DNA of 64,000 nt from Thalassotalea fonticola. Lineage in GTDB: Bacteria; Pseudomonadota; Gammaproteobacteria; Enterobacterales; Alteromonadaceae. The position numbers and the translations under genes are program-made. The notes under the pieces are model-generated. The model was given only the letters and a program-made list of their open reading frames with translations. It was not told the origin of the DNA and did not search any database. Within the stretch, counting starts at the first letter, position 1. Every line of letters begins with the position of its first letter. The stretch covers positions 124,001-188,000 of the forward strand of contig NZ_CP136600.1 in the NCBI RefSeq assembly GCF_032911225.1, in the 5' to 3' direction. Positions 47,590 through 56,600 of this stretch are shown in pieces.

Positions 47590-48492
47590 TTACTTGCCCA
47601 TTTCTTCTTTTAGCCAAGCCATAAAAATATCTAAACGAGCTTTTTTCGCTGAATTGGCATCAAACACCAAATATCGCTTTACCGTTAACGGATGTTTGAC
47701 ATTAATTGGAATAACCAAAGTGCCAGCATCAAGGTACTGTGAATATAAAAATTTTGCTGCTAAGGTGAAACCATGACCACCCAACACCGCACTCAGGGCG
47801 ATGTCGGTGCTAACCACCTCAGTCCACTGCTGATGATTTTGATAGTTTTTCACTTCCGCATGTTTGAACCAGGCGTCCCAACCAAACGGACCTGGTTTTT
47901 CTAAATTTACCAGCCAAGTCTTTAAGATATCTTGCGGCGTGTTGAAACTCACTTCTTGCGCCAGTTTAGCTGAACAAACCGGATAAACATCATCTTCGCC
48001 AAAATATTCGCATTGTAAATCGTCACTGGTTTCTTTTTCGGCGCTAATACCAAAGCGAACCGCAAGGTCGATATGGTTTTGTTTAAGGTTTTCAAAACGA
48101 TTGGAAGAGACAACACGAATTTTTATTTGTGGATACTGTTGCGAAAATTTATGCAGTTTTGGCATTAACCACATCGATGAAAATGATGGCGTAGAAGTAA
48201 TGGTTAAATTTCCTGCAATGCCCTCACTTTGAATATTATTGAATGCACTGGTTAAGATATTAAACGCTTGCTGAGTTGCATGATACAACTTAACCCCATT
48301 ATCAGTTAACACCATTTTTCGGCCTTGGCGAGAGAATAACTTGGTGCCTAAGGCAATTTCCAATTGACGCATTTGTTGACTTACGGCCGCCTGAGAGAGA
48401 AATAGCTCTGCTGCAGCCTTGCTATAACTTTGATGGCGAGCAGCACTGTCAAAAGTGCGCAAGTTATTTAAGTGCCTTAATTTATTATCCAT
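47590..48492 (-). CDS. LysR family transcriptional regulator (GcvA-like)
   Basis: 300 residues. Winged HTH at the N-terminus (LRTFDSAARHQSYSKAAAEL, LSQAAVSQQMRQLEIALGTKLFSR), a linker helix, and a substrate-binding domain (about 90-295; LTITSTPSFSSMWLMPKLHKF). The phrase FDSAARHQSYSKAA and the C-terminal GHGFTLAAKFLYSQYLDAG are reminiscent of the GcvA/AmpR branch. It is divergent from the PEP-mutase-family enzyme at 48694, 200 bases away, which is the usual arrangement of a LysR regulator and its target. The inducer is unknown. ATG at 48492 has no strong ribosome-binding site, but the HTH begins immediately after. Confidence 0.92.
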   Translation of the reverse strand: MDNKLRHLNNLRTFDSAARHQSYSKAAAELFLSQAAVSQQMRQLEIALGTKLFSRQGRKMVLTDNGVKLYHATQQAFNILTSAFNNIQSEGIAGNLTITSTPSFSSMWLMPKLHKFSQQYPQIKIRVVSSNRFENLKQNHIDLAVRFGISAEKETSDDLQCEYFGEDDVYPVCSAKLAQEVSFNTPQDILKTWLVNLEKPGPFGWDAWFKHAEVKNYQNHQQWTEVVSTDIALSAVLGGHGFTLAAKFLYSQYLDAGTLVIPINVKHPLTVKRYLVFDANSAKKARLDIFMAWLKEEMGK

Positions 48493-48693
48493 AGATGAAA
48501 TCCAGAAAATATTGATGGCAGCAATTATAGCTCAATTAGTAATAGTAATATAAGCCCAGCTTATATTACTGTTTAATAACTATTGTTGGTTTTGTGAGTC
48601 AGTTCAAAGCAATAATACCTCAACTAGGCGGCGAGAAAACAGATAACAAACAATTCATCTGCCTATATCAATAAATTCTAATCAGGAATAAAC

Positions 48694-49449
48694 ATGAACT
48701 TTAAAAACTTACACAAACAAAATACGCCATTGATCATATGCAATGTTTGGGATGCTGCCAGTGCCAAGACGGCAGAAAAACTGAATTTCAAAGCTATTGG
48801 TACCTCAAGTGCGGCGATAGCGAATATGCTAGGCTATGTAGACGGTGAACAAATGAACTTTGCCGAATTAGTATACATAGTGAAAAGAATTCTTGCTTCT
48901 ACATCACTGCCGCTAACCGTTGACATTGAAGCTGGCTTTAGTCGAAACCCTACAGAAATTGCCGCTCACATTAAAACGTTAGCCGATTTAGGTGTGGTAG
49001 GTATTAACATCGAAGATAGCATTGTCACTAATGGACGAACATTGCTAAATGCCGCTGATTTTGCGAAAGATTTATCTGTGATAAAGCAGCTGCTCAAGGA
49101 AAACGAGGTGAATATATTTATCAATGTCAGAACCGACCCGTTTTTATTGGGGCGCAATAACGCGCTGATGGAAACCAAAGAGCGTATTAAACGTTATGAG
49201 TCAGTGGGGATAGATGGCATTTTTGTGCCGTGCATAACCAATGAGAGTGATATCAGTGTCGTTGTTAATCATACAACACTTCCAATCAATGTCATGTGTA
49301 TGCCAGACTTGCCTGATTTTAACGCTCTTAAAAAGTTAAACGTTAAACGCATCAGTATGGGAAATTTTGTCTTTGATAGCTTGTCTGACCGGTTTGAAGA
49401 TGCTTTAGGTTCTATTGTCGAGTCGCAATCATTCAAACCTGTATTTTAA
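48694..49449 (+). CDS. Isocitrate lyase/PEP mutase family enzyme
   Basis: 251 residues, alpha/beta barrel. Visible: NVWDAASAKTAEKLNFKAIGTSSAAIA (about residue 18), GYVDGEQMNFAELV, the metal-binding VDIEAGFSRNPTEI (about 85), GINIEDSIV (about 110), INVRTDPFLLG, and GIDGIFVPCI. These match the PEP mutase/carboxyvinyl-phosphonate/oxaloacetate decarboxylase-like group, which cleave or form C-C or P-C bonds next to a carboxylate with Mg2+. The KKCGH-type motif of true isocitrate lyase is absent. Exact reaction unknown. AGGAA lies 7 bases before the ATG. Divergent from the LysR gene, its probable regulator. Confidence 0.88.
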   Translation: MNFKNLHKQNTPLIICNVWDAASAKTAEKLNFKAIGTSSAAIANMLGYVDGEQMNFAELVYIVKRILASTSLPLTVDIEAGFSRNPTEIAAHIKTLADLGVVGINIEDSIVTNGRTLLNAADFAKDLSVIKQLLKENEVNIFINVRTDPFLLGRNNALMETKERIKRYESVGIDGIFVPCITNESDISVVVNHTTLPINVMCMPDLPDFNALKKLNVKRISMGNFVFDSLSDRFEDALGSIVESQSFKPVF

Positions 49450-49519
49450 CCTATTGAATGAATCATTGTTTGTGGAGCAGAGCGTTCATTAGATGTTATG
49501 AATCTAAGCAGAATTCTAA

Positions 49520-49554
49520 AATATAATAAAACGGCACTTCATCGTAAAGTGCCG
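49520..49554 (-). terminator. Terminator of the carotenoid-oxygenase operon
   Basis: Stem CGGCACTT / AAGTGCCG, 8 pairs with a 7-base loop; on the minus strand it is followed by a U-rich stretch. It lies about 80 bases beyond the stop at 49637. No T-tract on the plus strand. Confidence 0.75.
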
Positions 49555-49636
49555 CTCAACCGTCGAAAGCAATAAACTCAGATACTGGCCTCAGCGACAT
49601 TGTTTAGTAATATTTAGGGTTACTTTTATCGTTTTG

Positions 49637-51175
49637 TTACGTGGCGATAAAATTACCATGAAACCCAAGTGGTAAATGATGATTCAACCACGCTCTGGCA
49701 ATAGGTCCGTCGGCGATACTACTAGCGTTAAAGATATTCAGGCAAGTACGTTTGCTCGGTACATGCAAAGCTGTGCCAATTAAGTAACCTGTGCCTTCTT
49801 GGTTTGTTGGACAAACGGAAATGTGCTCTTCCACTAAGTATTCTTTACCAAAGTCAAACCTGTCTTCTTTACCTGTGCTTACATTAAAGCTGCTTACACT
49901 ATCGCTCCATAGGCTATTGCGCTGTGAAGACAGGTGATATAAATACTCATTTTTCAAGCCAACTAGGTGATCACACACGCGTGGAAACTCGCTGTTAACG
50001 TCTAAAATAGCATGATTGGCCTTGCCGTTTGGCAATAAAGTATAAAGTGCTGTTTTCGCATCTATATTGACATTATTCATTTCGCCTTTCATCACATTGG
50101 CCAAGTTATGTAGCACATCTACATTAGGGTACAAACTGGCATCAAAATGTATGGTGCCATTATTCTCTTCCCATGCATTGCCATAATGAAACGCAAAACC
50201 GGCAGGTAATTCATATTCTTTGGTTAGGGTTAAATCACTTTTACTGACTACTAACACTCGCATAGCTTGATTTTTATCAAAACCTACTCTTGAAAAATAG
50301 CCACGTTGATTGTTACCAAACTCTCGGGTTGTGGTGAGTGATGGTAAAATTATCAACAGGTGTTTTTCGGTCAGTAAAAAATCATGCAACATACCGCCTT
50401 TATAGTTGGCATTTAGTATCCCCACGTTTTTTACTTGCCCAGTTGCAGCTAAATGATATAGCACAACATGACCCGATTGGTTTAAACCAAAATTCCAAAT
50501 ATCGCCATTTGCTTCTACTTTAGGGTGAGCAGAAAAGGGCAGTCCTTTTAAACTCTGACCGTATTTACTATCTGCACCTAAGGTGATTTGTTGTTGAAAC
50601 TCTAATGTTTCGCTATTAACGCTTGTGGCTGTGCCGCCTTCCCATAATGCCCATAAGTCATCACCAACCGGGATCACGTTAGTATTCGCCGTGTTGACCA
50701 TATTTGAGTTTGAAACTGGTAAGGAATCATTGAATTTTGTTTCAGGACCCGAATATAAAAATTGCTCAGCGAGTTGTTCTTGTTGAAATTTAGGGGTTTC
50801 GATAAACTTGCCCTGATGAACAATTTTTCCCTCGGCTATTTTAAAGCTTTGCAGCATGCCATCACCTTCAAAAAGGTGCTGGTAGCGTTGTTCGCCGCGT
50901 TCGTGTTTACCTGGGCCATTACGAAAAAAGATACCGACAAGATCATTAGGAATTTTTCCCTCAATAGATAATTCTTGCTTTGAAAAGTTATCTTCAATAT
51001 TCGCAAAACCAATTAAATCAGGCTCACTCGCTAAGGCCTTATTAAACAGGTCTTTATAGTTAACAACTAGGCTATTACTTTTATCTGAATTGGCTAAAGC
51101 CTGAAAAGGTGAGTTAAGTAACAATGAACCAAGGCCAACGGCGCTCATGCTTTTTAATAATTCTCTGCGTTGCAT
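49637..51175 (-). CDS. Tat-exported carotenoid oxygenase family protein
   Basis: 512 residues. Tat signal MQRRELLKSMSAVGLGSLLL. The seven-bladed propeller enzyme has all four iron-binding histidines: PFSAHPKVEANGDIWNFG (about residue 217), GGMLHDFLLTEKH (about 263), GFAFHYGNAWEENN (about 328) and LPLGFHGNFIAT (last residues). RNGPGKHERG is another family mark. Members cleave carotenoids or stilbene-like double bonds oxidatively; an exported form may act on envelope carotenoids. Start: a longer frame from 51199 exists, but AGGAG sits 7 bases before the ATG at 51175, which also gives the proper Tat motif. The DUF2141 gene lies 36 bases upstream, same direction: operon. Confidence 0.9.
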   Translation of the reverse strand: MQRRELLKSMSAVGLGSLLLNSPFQALANSDKSNSLVVNYKDLFNKALASEPDLIGFANIEDNFSKQELSIEGKIPNDLVGIFFRNGPGKHERGEQRYQHLFEGDGMLQSFKIAEGKIVHQGKFIETPKFQQEQLAEQFLYSGPETKFNDSLPVSNSNMVNTANTNVIPVGDDLWALWEGGTATSVNSETLEFQQQITLGADSKYGQSLKGLPFSAHPKVEANGDIWNFGLNQSGHVVLYHLAATGQVKNVGILNANYKGGMLHDFLLTEKHLLIILPSLTTTREFGNNQRGYFSRVGFDKNQAMRVLVVSKSDLTLTKEYELPAGFAFHYGNAWEENNGTIHFDASLYPNVDVLHNLANVMKGEMNNVNIDAKTALYTLLPNGKANHAILDVNSEFPRVCDHLVGLKNEYLYHLSSQRNSLWSDSVSSFNVSTGKEDRFDFGKEYLVEEHISVCPTNQEGTGYLIGTALHVPSKRTCLNIFNASSIADGPIARAWLNHHLPLGFHGNFIAT

Positions 51176-51211
51176 GCTATATCTCCTAAAGGTATTCAAC
51201 TGATCTATTAT

Positions 51212-51643
51212 TTAATAAATAACGCTACTTTCATTAATGACTTTGCTATTTTCATCGCTAAGCATAAATTTTATTTCACTGTAACTCACCGGGCCAAAAT
51301 TCGGTTTGGCATTGTTAGAAAAACCATAACCTTCAACCGGCATGCCAAATAGATTGGTTTCTAATTTACCGTTGTTATTTTGATCATGAAAAAAACGCAG
51401 GGCGTAATCTCCCTTGGGTAAATTATTGAAAGTGATAGTGGCTTTTCCTGCCACCGCTTTAGTCATGGTGGCGGATTCTGGATTTCCTGCTTGGTAATTT
51501 TTTTCACCGTTAAAGAGTTGAATGTACAGTTTGCTCGAATCATCATTAACCCCTGAAATGTTAAATTCGATTTCGCCTGCTCCAGCATTGGATGTTACAA
51601 AAAGAGCTGCGAGTATGGCTAAAAAGTATGATGAGTGTTTCAT
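51212..51643 (-). CDS. DUF2141 exported protein
   Basis: 143 residues with a signal peptide (MKHSSYFLAILAALFVTSNAGAG, cut after AGA). The mature chain is an Ig-like beta sandwich with the family's marks: LYIQLFNGEKNY (about residue 39), ITFNNLPKGDYALRFFHDQNNNGKL (about 70), MPVEGYGFSNNAKPNFGPVSY (about 100). DUF2141 proteins are secreted and often stand beside carotenoid or isoprenoid genes. Here it heads the operon with the carotenoid oxygenase (36-base gap). AAGGA precedes the ATG by 6 bases. Divergent from the LytTR regulator, with only 36 bases between the annotated starts. Molecular function unknown. Confidence 0.9.
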   Translation of the reverse strand: MKHSSYFLAILAALFVTSNAGAGEIEFNISGVNDDSSKLYIQLFNGEKNYQAGNPESATMTKAVAGKATITFNNLPKGDYALRFFHDQNNNGKLETNLFGMPVEGYGFSNNAKPNFGPVSYSEIKFMLSDENSKVINESSVIY

Positions 51644-51679
51644 AGTGATTCCTTAAACTTTAATGTTAACTTCTAATTA

Positions 51680-52636
51680 ATGCGATATTTACAATTGCGT
51701 CGTGTTGAAAAGACGATAGAATGGAAAAAACAAAATAAACAGCTGAGTTTCGTGAAGCAACGTAAACAATTCGTAAGTTGCTCACTTTTGGAAAATGTAC
51801 CATTGACGAATCGTGAAATAAACCATGAAAATCAACCGATAAGAGCGTTGATTAGCAAAAAACAACTCATTCATGACATGTTCATAGTGTTAGTGGTTGG
51901 TATATTGTTAGGCTTTTTGGCACCGTTTGGGATGAATGAAGTGCCATTGGTTTGGGCGGTTTTTTATTGGATTTTTACTTGTGCTTGTGGTTATTTTATT
52001 TTCATGCCCTGCACCCAGTTAGGTGAGCGTTACTTAATTAAGATAGTTCCTCACTATTTTGGTCGGTTGGTAATTACTATGTTTATTGCCAGCATTGTGA
52101 TGAGTTTTTTTGTGCCTTTTTCTGTGTGGTTGTTTTTTGATATTGCGATAAATTATCAGCAACAATTTTGGCAGGTTTTTCCAAAAGTCATCGTTATCGG
52201 TGGGATCTTAACTTTTATTGGCTTCGTTAAAGACTATATTCATCGACAAAACTCCAAGCTTAATGAATCTGAACAACTCATTGAACAGCAGCTAAAAAAG
52301 AATGCTAGCCAAGATGATTTGCAGCTGGAGAAGTTTATGGCGCAGCTACCTGTTGATAAGCGCGGCAAACTGTACTGTTTAGAAATGTCCGATCATTATC
52401 TGAAAGTGTACACTGATAAAGGTCATCATTTATTATTAATGCGCTTTAAAGATGCATTAGAGTTGTTGAGTGATTATAAGGGCATTCAAACACACCGCTC
52501 TTGGTGGGTGGCGTTAGACGCGATTGTAAAAGTGAATAAAGATGGTCGGAAAATTTCATTACAATTGTCCAACCAATTGCAAGTACCTGTCTCTAGAACA
52601 TATGCTGAAGCAATTAGAGCGGCAGATATCCATTAA
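51680..52636 (+). CDS. Membrane-anchored LytTR transcriptional regulator
   Basis: 318 residues. Four transmembrane helices (about residues 68-195; MFIVLVVGILLGFLAPF, VFYWIFTCACGYFIFMP, LVITMFIASIVMSFFVPF, VIVIGGILTFIGFVKDY), a linker, and a C-terminal LytTR DNA-binding domain (about 220-315): LYCLEMSDHYLKVYTDKG, MRFKDALELLSDYKGIQTHRSWWV and DGRKISLQLSNQLQVPVSRTYAEAI. Such regulators sense through the membrane part without a kinase. The first 60 residues are polar and basic and may be wrongly included: the ATG at 51680 has no good ribosome-binding site, so a later start is possible. Divergent from the DUF2141/carotenoid-oxygenase operon, its likely target. Confidence 0.87.
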   Translation: MRYLQLRRVEKTIEWKKQNKQLSFVKQRKQFVSCSLLENVPLTNREINHENQPIRALISKKQLIHDMFIVLVVGILLGFLAPFGMNEVPLVWAVFYWIFTCACGYFIFMPCTQLGERYLIKIVPHYFGRLVITMFIASIVMSFFVPFSVWLFFDIAINYQQQFWQVFPKVIVIGGILTFIGFVKDYIHRQNSKLNESEQLIEQQLKKNASQDDLQLEKFMAQLPVDKRGKLYCLEMSDHYLKVYTDKGHHLLLMRFKDALELLSDYKGIQTHRSWWVALDAIVKVNKDGRKISLQLSNQLQVPVSRTYAEAIRAADIH

Positions 52637-52682
52637 GGTTTTGCTTGAGTTATAGATGGTTCAAATGGTGTTACAAGAACGA

Positions 52683-53549
52683 CTAAAGTGATTGCTCTAC
52701 TTCATTAGCGTCTTTGATCCGTTCTAAACGGGCTTCTTCCTCTGCAAACGCCGCTTTTATTTCTTCCAGTACACTATCAACATCTGCGTTATCAGTTGCT
52801 TCAGCAAAATAGCCGGTTAATTCGCTTTCCGGGGTTAGTTCACTTTTTTCATACAGTGCCCACATCTCTTGCGCATACTTGCTACCCAGCAAATCAGGGG
52901 CAAATTGACCATAATAATTGGTCATGTTGTCCACATCACGAATTAACATAGCTTTGGCATTATTGTTAGCAGAAGCGTCTACTGCTTGCGGTAAATCGAT
53001 AATTACCGGTCCGTAGGCATCAACCAATACGTTAAATTCAGATAAATCTCCATGTACAACGCCAGCGCAAAGCATACGTAAAACGTAGATCATCACTTCT
53101 TCATGATCTTCTCTGGCTTGTTCGGCAGACATACCTACATCGTTTAAACGAGGGGCTACATCGCCGTCATCATCGGTGATTAATTCCATTAATAACACCC
53201 CGTCATAACAACCGTAAGGTTGGGGCACACGAACACCTGCTTCTGCCAATAGGTACAAAGCATCTACTTCAGCATTTTGCCAAGCCTCTTCTTGTTGGGC
53301 ACGGCCAAATTTAGAACCTTTTTCCATCGCGCGAGCGCGTCGGCTATTTCGACTTTTGCGACCTTCTTGATATTGTGCGGCTTTTTTAAAGCTGCGTTTA
53401 TTCGCTTCTTTGTACACTTTTGCACAAACAATTTCTTCGCCGCAGCGCACCATATAGACCGTGGCTTCTTTGCCGCTCATTAATTGACAAATTACTTCGT
53501 CAACCAAGCCATCATCTACAAGGGGTTGTATTCGTTTAGGGATTTTCAT
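52683..53549 (-). CDS. RIO-type serine/threonine protein kinase
   Basis: 288 residues. RIO1-like kinase core: ATP-site start MSGKEATVYMVRCGEEIVCAKVYK (about residue 24; Lys as in RIO kinases), the basic flexible loop YQEGRKSRNSRRARAMEKGS, the hinge LLMELITD, catalytic loop VVHGDLSEFNVLV (about 167) and metal-binding IIDLPQAVDAS (about 185). The acidic C-terminal tail is helical. Bacterial relatives (PA4780-type) occur widely in marine gammaproteobacteria; targets are not known. It is a single leftward gene. The giant outer-membrane gene terminates upstream at 53610-53639, so it needs its own promoter in the 53550-53610 stretch. Confidence 0.92.
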   Translation of the reverse strand: MKIPKRIQPLVDDGLVDEVICQLMSGKEATVYMVRCGEEIVCAKVYKEANKRSFKKAAQYQEGRKSRNSRRARAMEKGSKFGRAQQEEAWQNAEVDALYLLAEAGVRVPQPYGCYDGVLLMELITDDDGDVAPRLNDVGMSAEQAREDHEEVMIYVLRMLCAGVVHGDLSEFNVLVDAYGPVIIDLPQAVDASANNNAKAMLIRDVDNMTNYYGQFAPDLLGSKYAQEMWALYEKSELTPESELTGYFAEATDNADVDSVLEEIKAAFAEEEARLERIKDANEVEQSL

Positions 53550-53609
53550 AACGCCGTTATACCGTAGTTAGAAAGGAATTAACATAGTTAACAGAAATTA
53601 TTTAAATGA

Positions 53610-53639
53610 AAAGGCTCTAGAGATCAAGCTAGAGCCTTT
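53610..53639. terminator. Terminator of the giant surface-protein gene
   Basis: Stem AAAGGCTCTAG / CTAGAGCCTTT, 11 pairs, 8-base loop, about 30 bases past the stop at 53671. U-rich on the minus strand. Confidence 0.85.
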
Positions 53640-53670
53640 GGTTGTTAGATTAAATTGCAGCCAATATTAA

Positions 53671-56600
53671 TTACTTTTCAGAAATTACCACCACAACACG
53701 CCTGTTTAAGCGGCGACCTTCCTTAGTAGTATTATCAGCAATAGGCTTTAACTCACCAAAGCCAATAGTTGTATAGGTTTTATCACTATTAGGCGTTTTT
53801 TCTTCTAAAAGAGTAGCTACAGCCTTGGCTCTGGCTTCTGATAAAATTTGGTTTTTATCTTCCTTACCTTCCCAGTCAGTGTGACCTTCAACAACAACAT
53901 CAATTTCGTCATGTTGATCAATAAATTTTGCCACCCGATCAATTTCAGCTAAATATTGCTCTTTTACATTAGATTTCCAGCTATCAAATTGAATCTTAAG
54001 GGTGATAGTAGCCATGAGAGCACAGCCTTTAGCATTAACCTTAGTGTTTGCTATTGTTTCAGGGCATTTATCTGACTCATTTATAACACCATCATTATCT
54101 AAGTCAGGGTTAACGGTAACGACTTCTTCAACAACCGCTACAGGAGTTGGTTTGTGAATTGGCGCTTTTTTCACTGTTTTCTTTTTAGGCATCGCTTTTG
54201 TTGTAGAGCCAAAATATCTTGAGATACTTAAACCGATCACTTGCGCGTCTTCGTCATATGCAGTTAATTCTAAGCGAGCAAACCATTTCTCGTTAAAGTG
54301 CCATTGCGCGCCAGCACCAAAGGTTAATTGCGTACCATGATCTTGTTCAACGTTTTCACCTGTGTCGGTATCTAAAAATGACACGCCGGCTTTTGCATAA
54401 ACATTCCAGGTCGATTTACGCTCATTTAGCCAAAAACCAACATTGGCACCGAAAGCAGAGTAATCAATATTTAAGGTGTCGGTAATGCTTGGATTCAAAT
54501 TGTATAATTCTGCCGCGCCCATGTCTTCATAGCTTATCTCAGTAAATAAGTGATCAGATAAGGCAAGGCCAGCAAGTAACTTAAATGATGTGTCATTATC
54601 ATCTGAAACTCTCCAGCTAGTGTTTTTATGTTTAGGATCTAAAGTGGAGTAACCCAAACCGGCACCAGCATACCAACAATTAACATTAGTAAACGACTTG
54701 CCTAATTCACAATTGTCGCTAGCTTGCGCATTTGATATTAGCAGTAATGGGGCAGCTAGCAGTATCAAAGTGAATTTTTTACTACTGCGAATTAAAACGA
54801 TAAATATCAACAGCATGATAGCAAGAAATCCAGTTGCTCCTGCGCCTTTTACTCCAGTCTCAACTTTACCTGATGCTTGTAAACGATCATTAATGCCATC
54901 GTTATTGAAATCACCATTTTCATCACTGTCTAGAATGCCATCATTATCTGAGTCAGTATCTAAATAATCAGGAGTGCCGTCACCATCGGTGTCTACAGTG
55001 CCTTCATCGCTGTCTAAAATACCATCTGAATCACTATCTTGATTGATATCGGTAGCGACTAAATCGCTATCTAAATAATCAGGGATACCGTCACCATCGG
55101 TATCTAAAGTACCTTCATCTACATCAGGAATTCCGTCATTATCAGAGTCGGTGTCAATGTAATCTGCTTCACCATCGCCGTCGGTATCGTTGGTACCTTC
55201 ATCTACATCAGGGATCCCGTCATTATCAGAGTCGGTGTCAATATAATCTGCATCACCATCTCCGTCAGTATCGTTGCTACCTTCATCTACATCAGGGATC
55301 CCGTCATTATCGGAATCAGTGTCAATGTAATCTGCTTCCCCATCACCGTCAGTATCGTTGCTACCTTCATCTACATCAGGGATCCCGTCATTATCAGAGT
55401 CAGTATCGGTATAATCTGCATCACCATCGCCGTCAGTATCGTTGGTACCTTCATCTACATCAGGAATTCCGTCATTATCAGAGTCGGTGTCGATATAATC
55501 GGCATTACCATCATCGTCGGTATCCGTTGTACCTTCTTCTACATCTGGAATTCCGTCATTATCAGAGTCGGTGTCAATGTAATCTGCTTCACCATCGCCG
55601 TCGGTATCAGTAGTGCCCTCGTCACTATCTGGAATACCATCATTATCAGAGTCAGTGTCTAAATAATTTGGCACACCATCACCGTCTGTATCAGCGACGC
55701 CTTCTTCAGTATCAGGGATACCATCTACGTCTTGATCGTTATTGTTTTTAGCTGTGCCATGTTGCTCTGGTAACATATCTTGAGCATCATCAATACCGTC
55801 ACCGTCATTATCTACGCTGCTATCAATTTGACCATCATTATTTTCATCTAACGTTGACCATACTGTGGTGTCGATATCATTAATGCTATCATTGTCGCTA
55901 TCAATGTCTCTGAAGTCACTAATGCCGTCATTATCACTATCAAGAGGAATTTCAACTAAAACATTTTCTAAGTCTACTAAAGCATCATTATCTAAATCGG
56001 TAGCGCCCGCTTCTGTGACATCAAAGATACTGTCATTATCGCTATCAAGATCGTGTAAGTCTGGAACACCATCAACGTCAGTATCAACAACGGTAGCGTT
56101 ATCATCTATACCATCATTATTCGTATCAGTACCATTGGTTGCGTCAACGTCATAATTGTCATCAATACCATCACCATCGTAATCCAAACCTGTCATGCCA
56201 GCCTCAACAGTGTCACTTATGCCGTCATTATCGCTATCTAGGTCTAAATGATCAGGTGTACCGTCATTATCTCTATCGCTTAGTGGGAGAAGAATATCGT
56301 CAATACCATCGAGGTTTGCGTCAATGCCATCGGTGTAAGTAACATCAAACGCATCATCAATGCCATCACTATCCAGATCGACTTCTAATGTAAGCTCAAC
56401 ATCTATTAGATCATTAATGCCGTTATTATTAACATCCTCTAAGCGAAGGTGAGCCTCTATTACATCAGGAATAGCATCATTGTCACTATCATTATCAGTA
56501 TGATCAGGAATGCCATCATTATCTGTATCCTGTAGCTGCACGTCGTCATCAATGCCATCATTATTTATATCTGTACCACCTGTTTGATCGACATCGAAGG

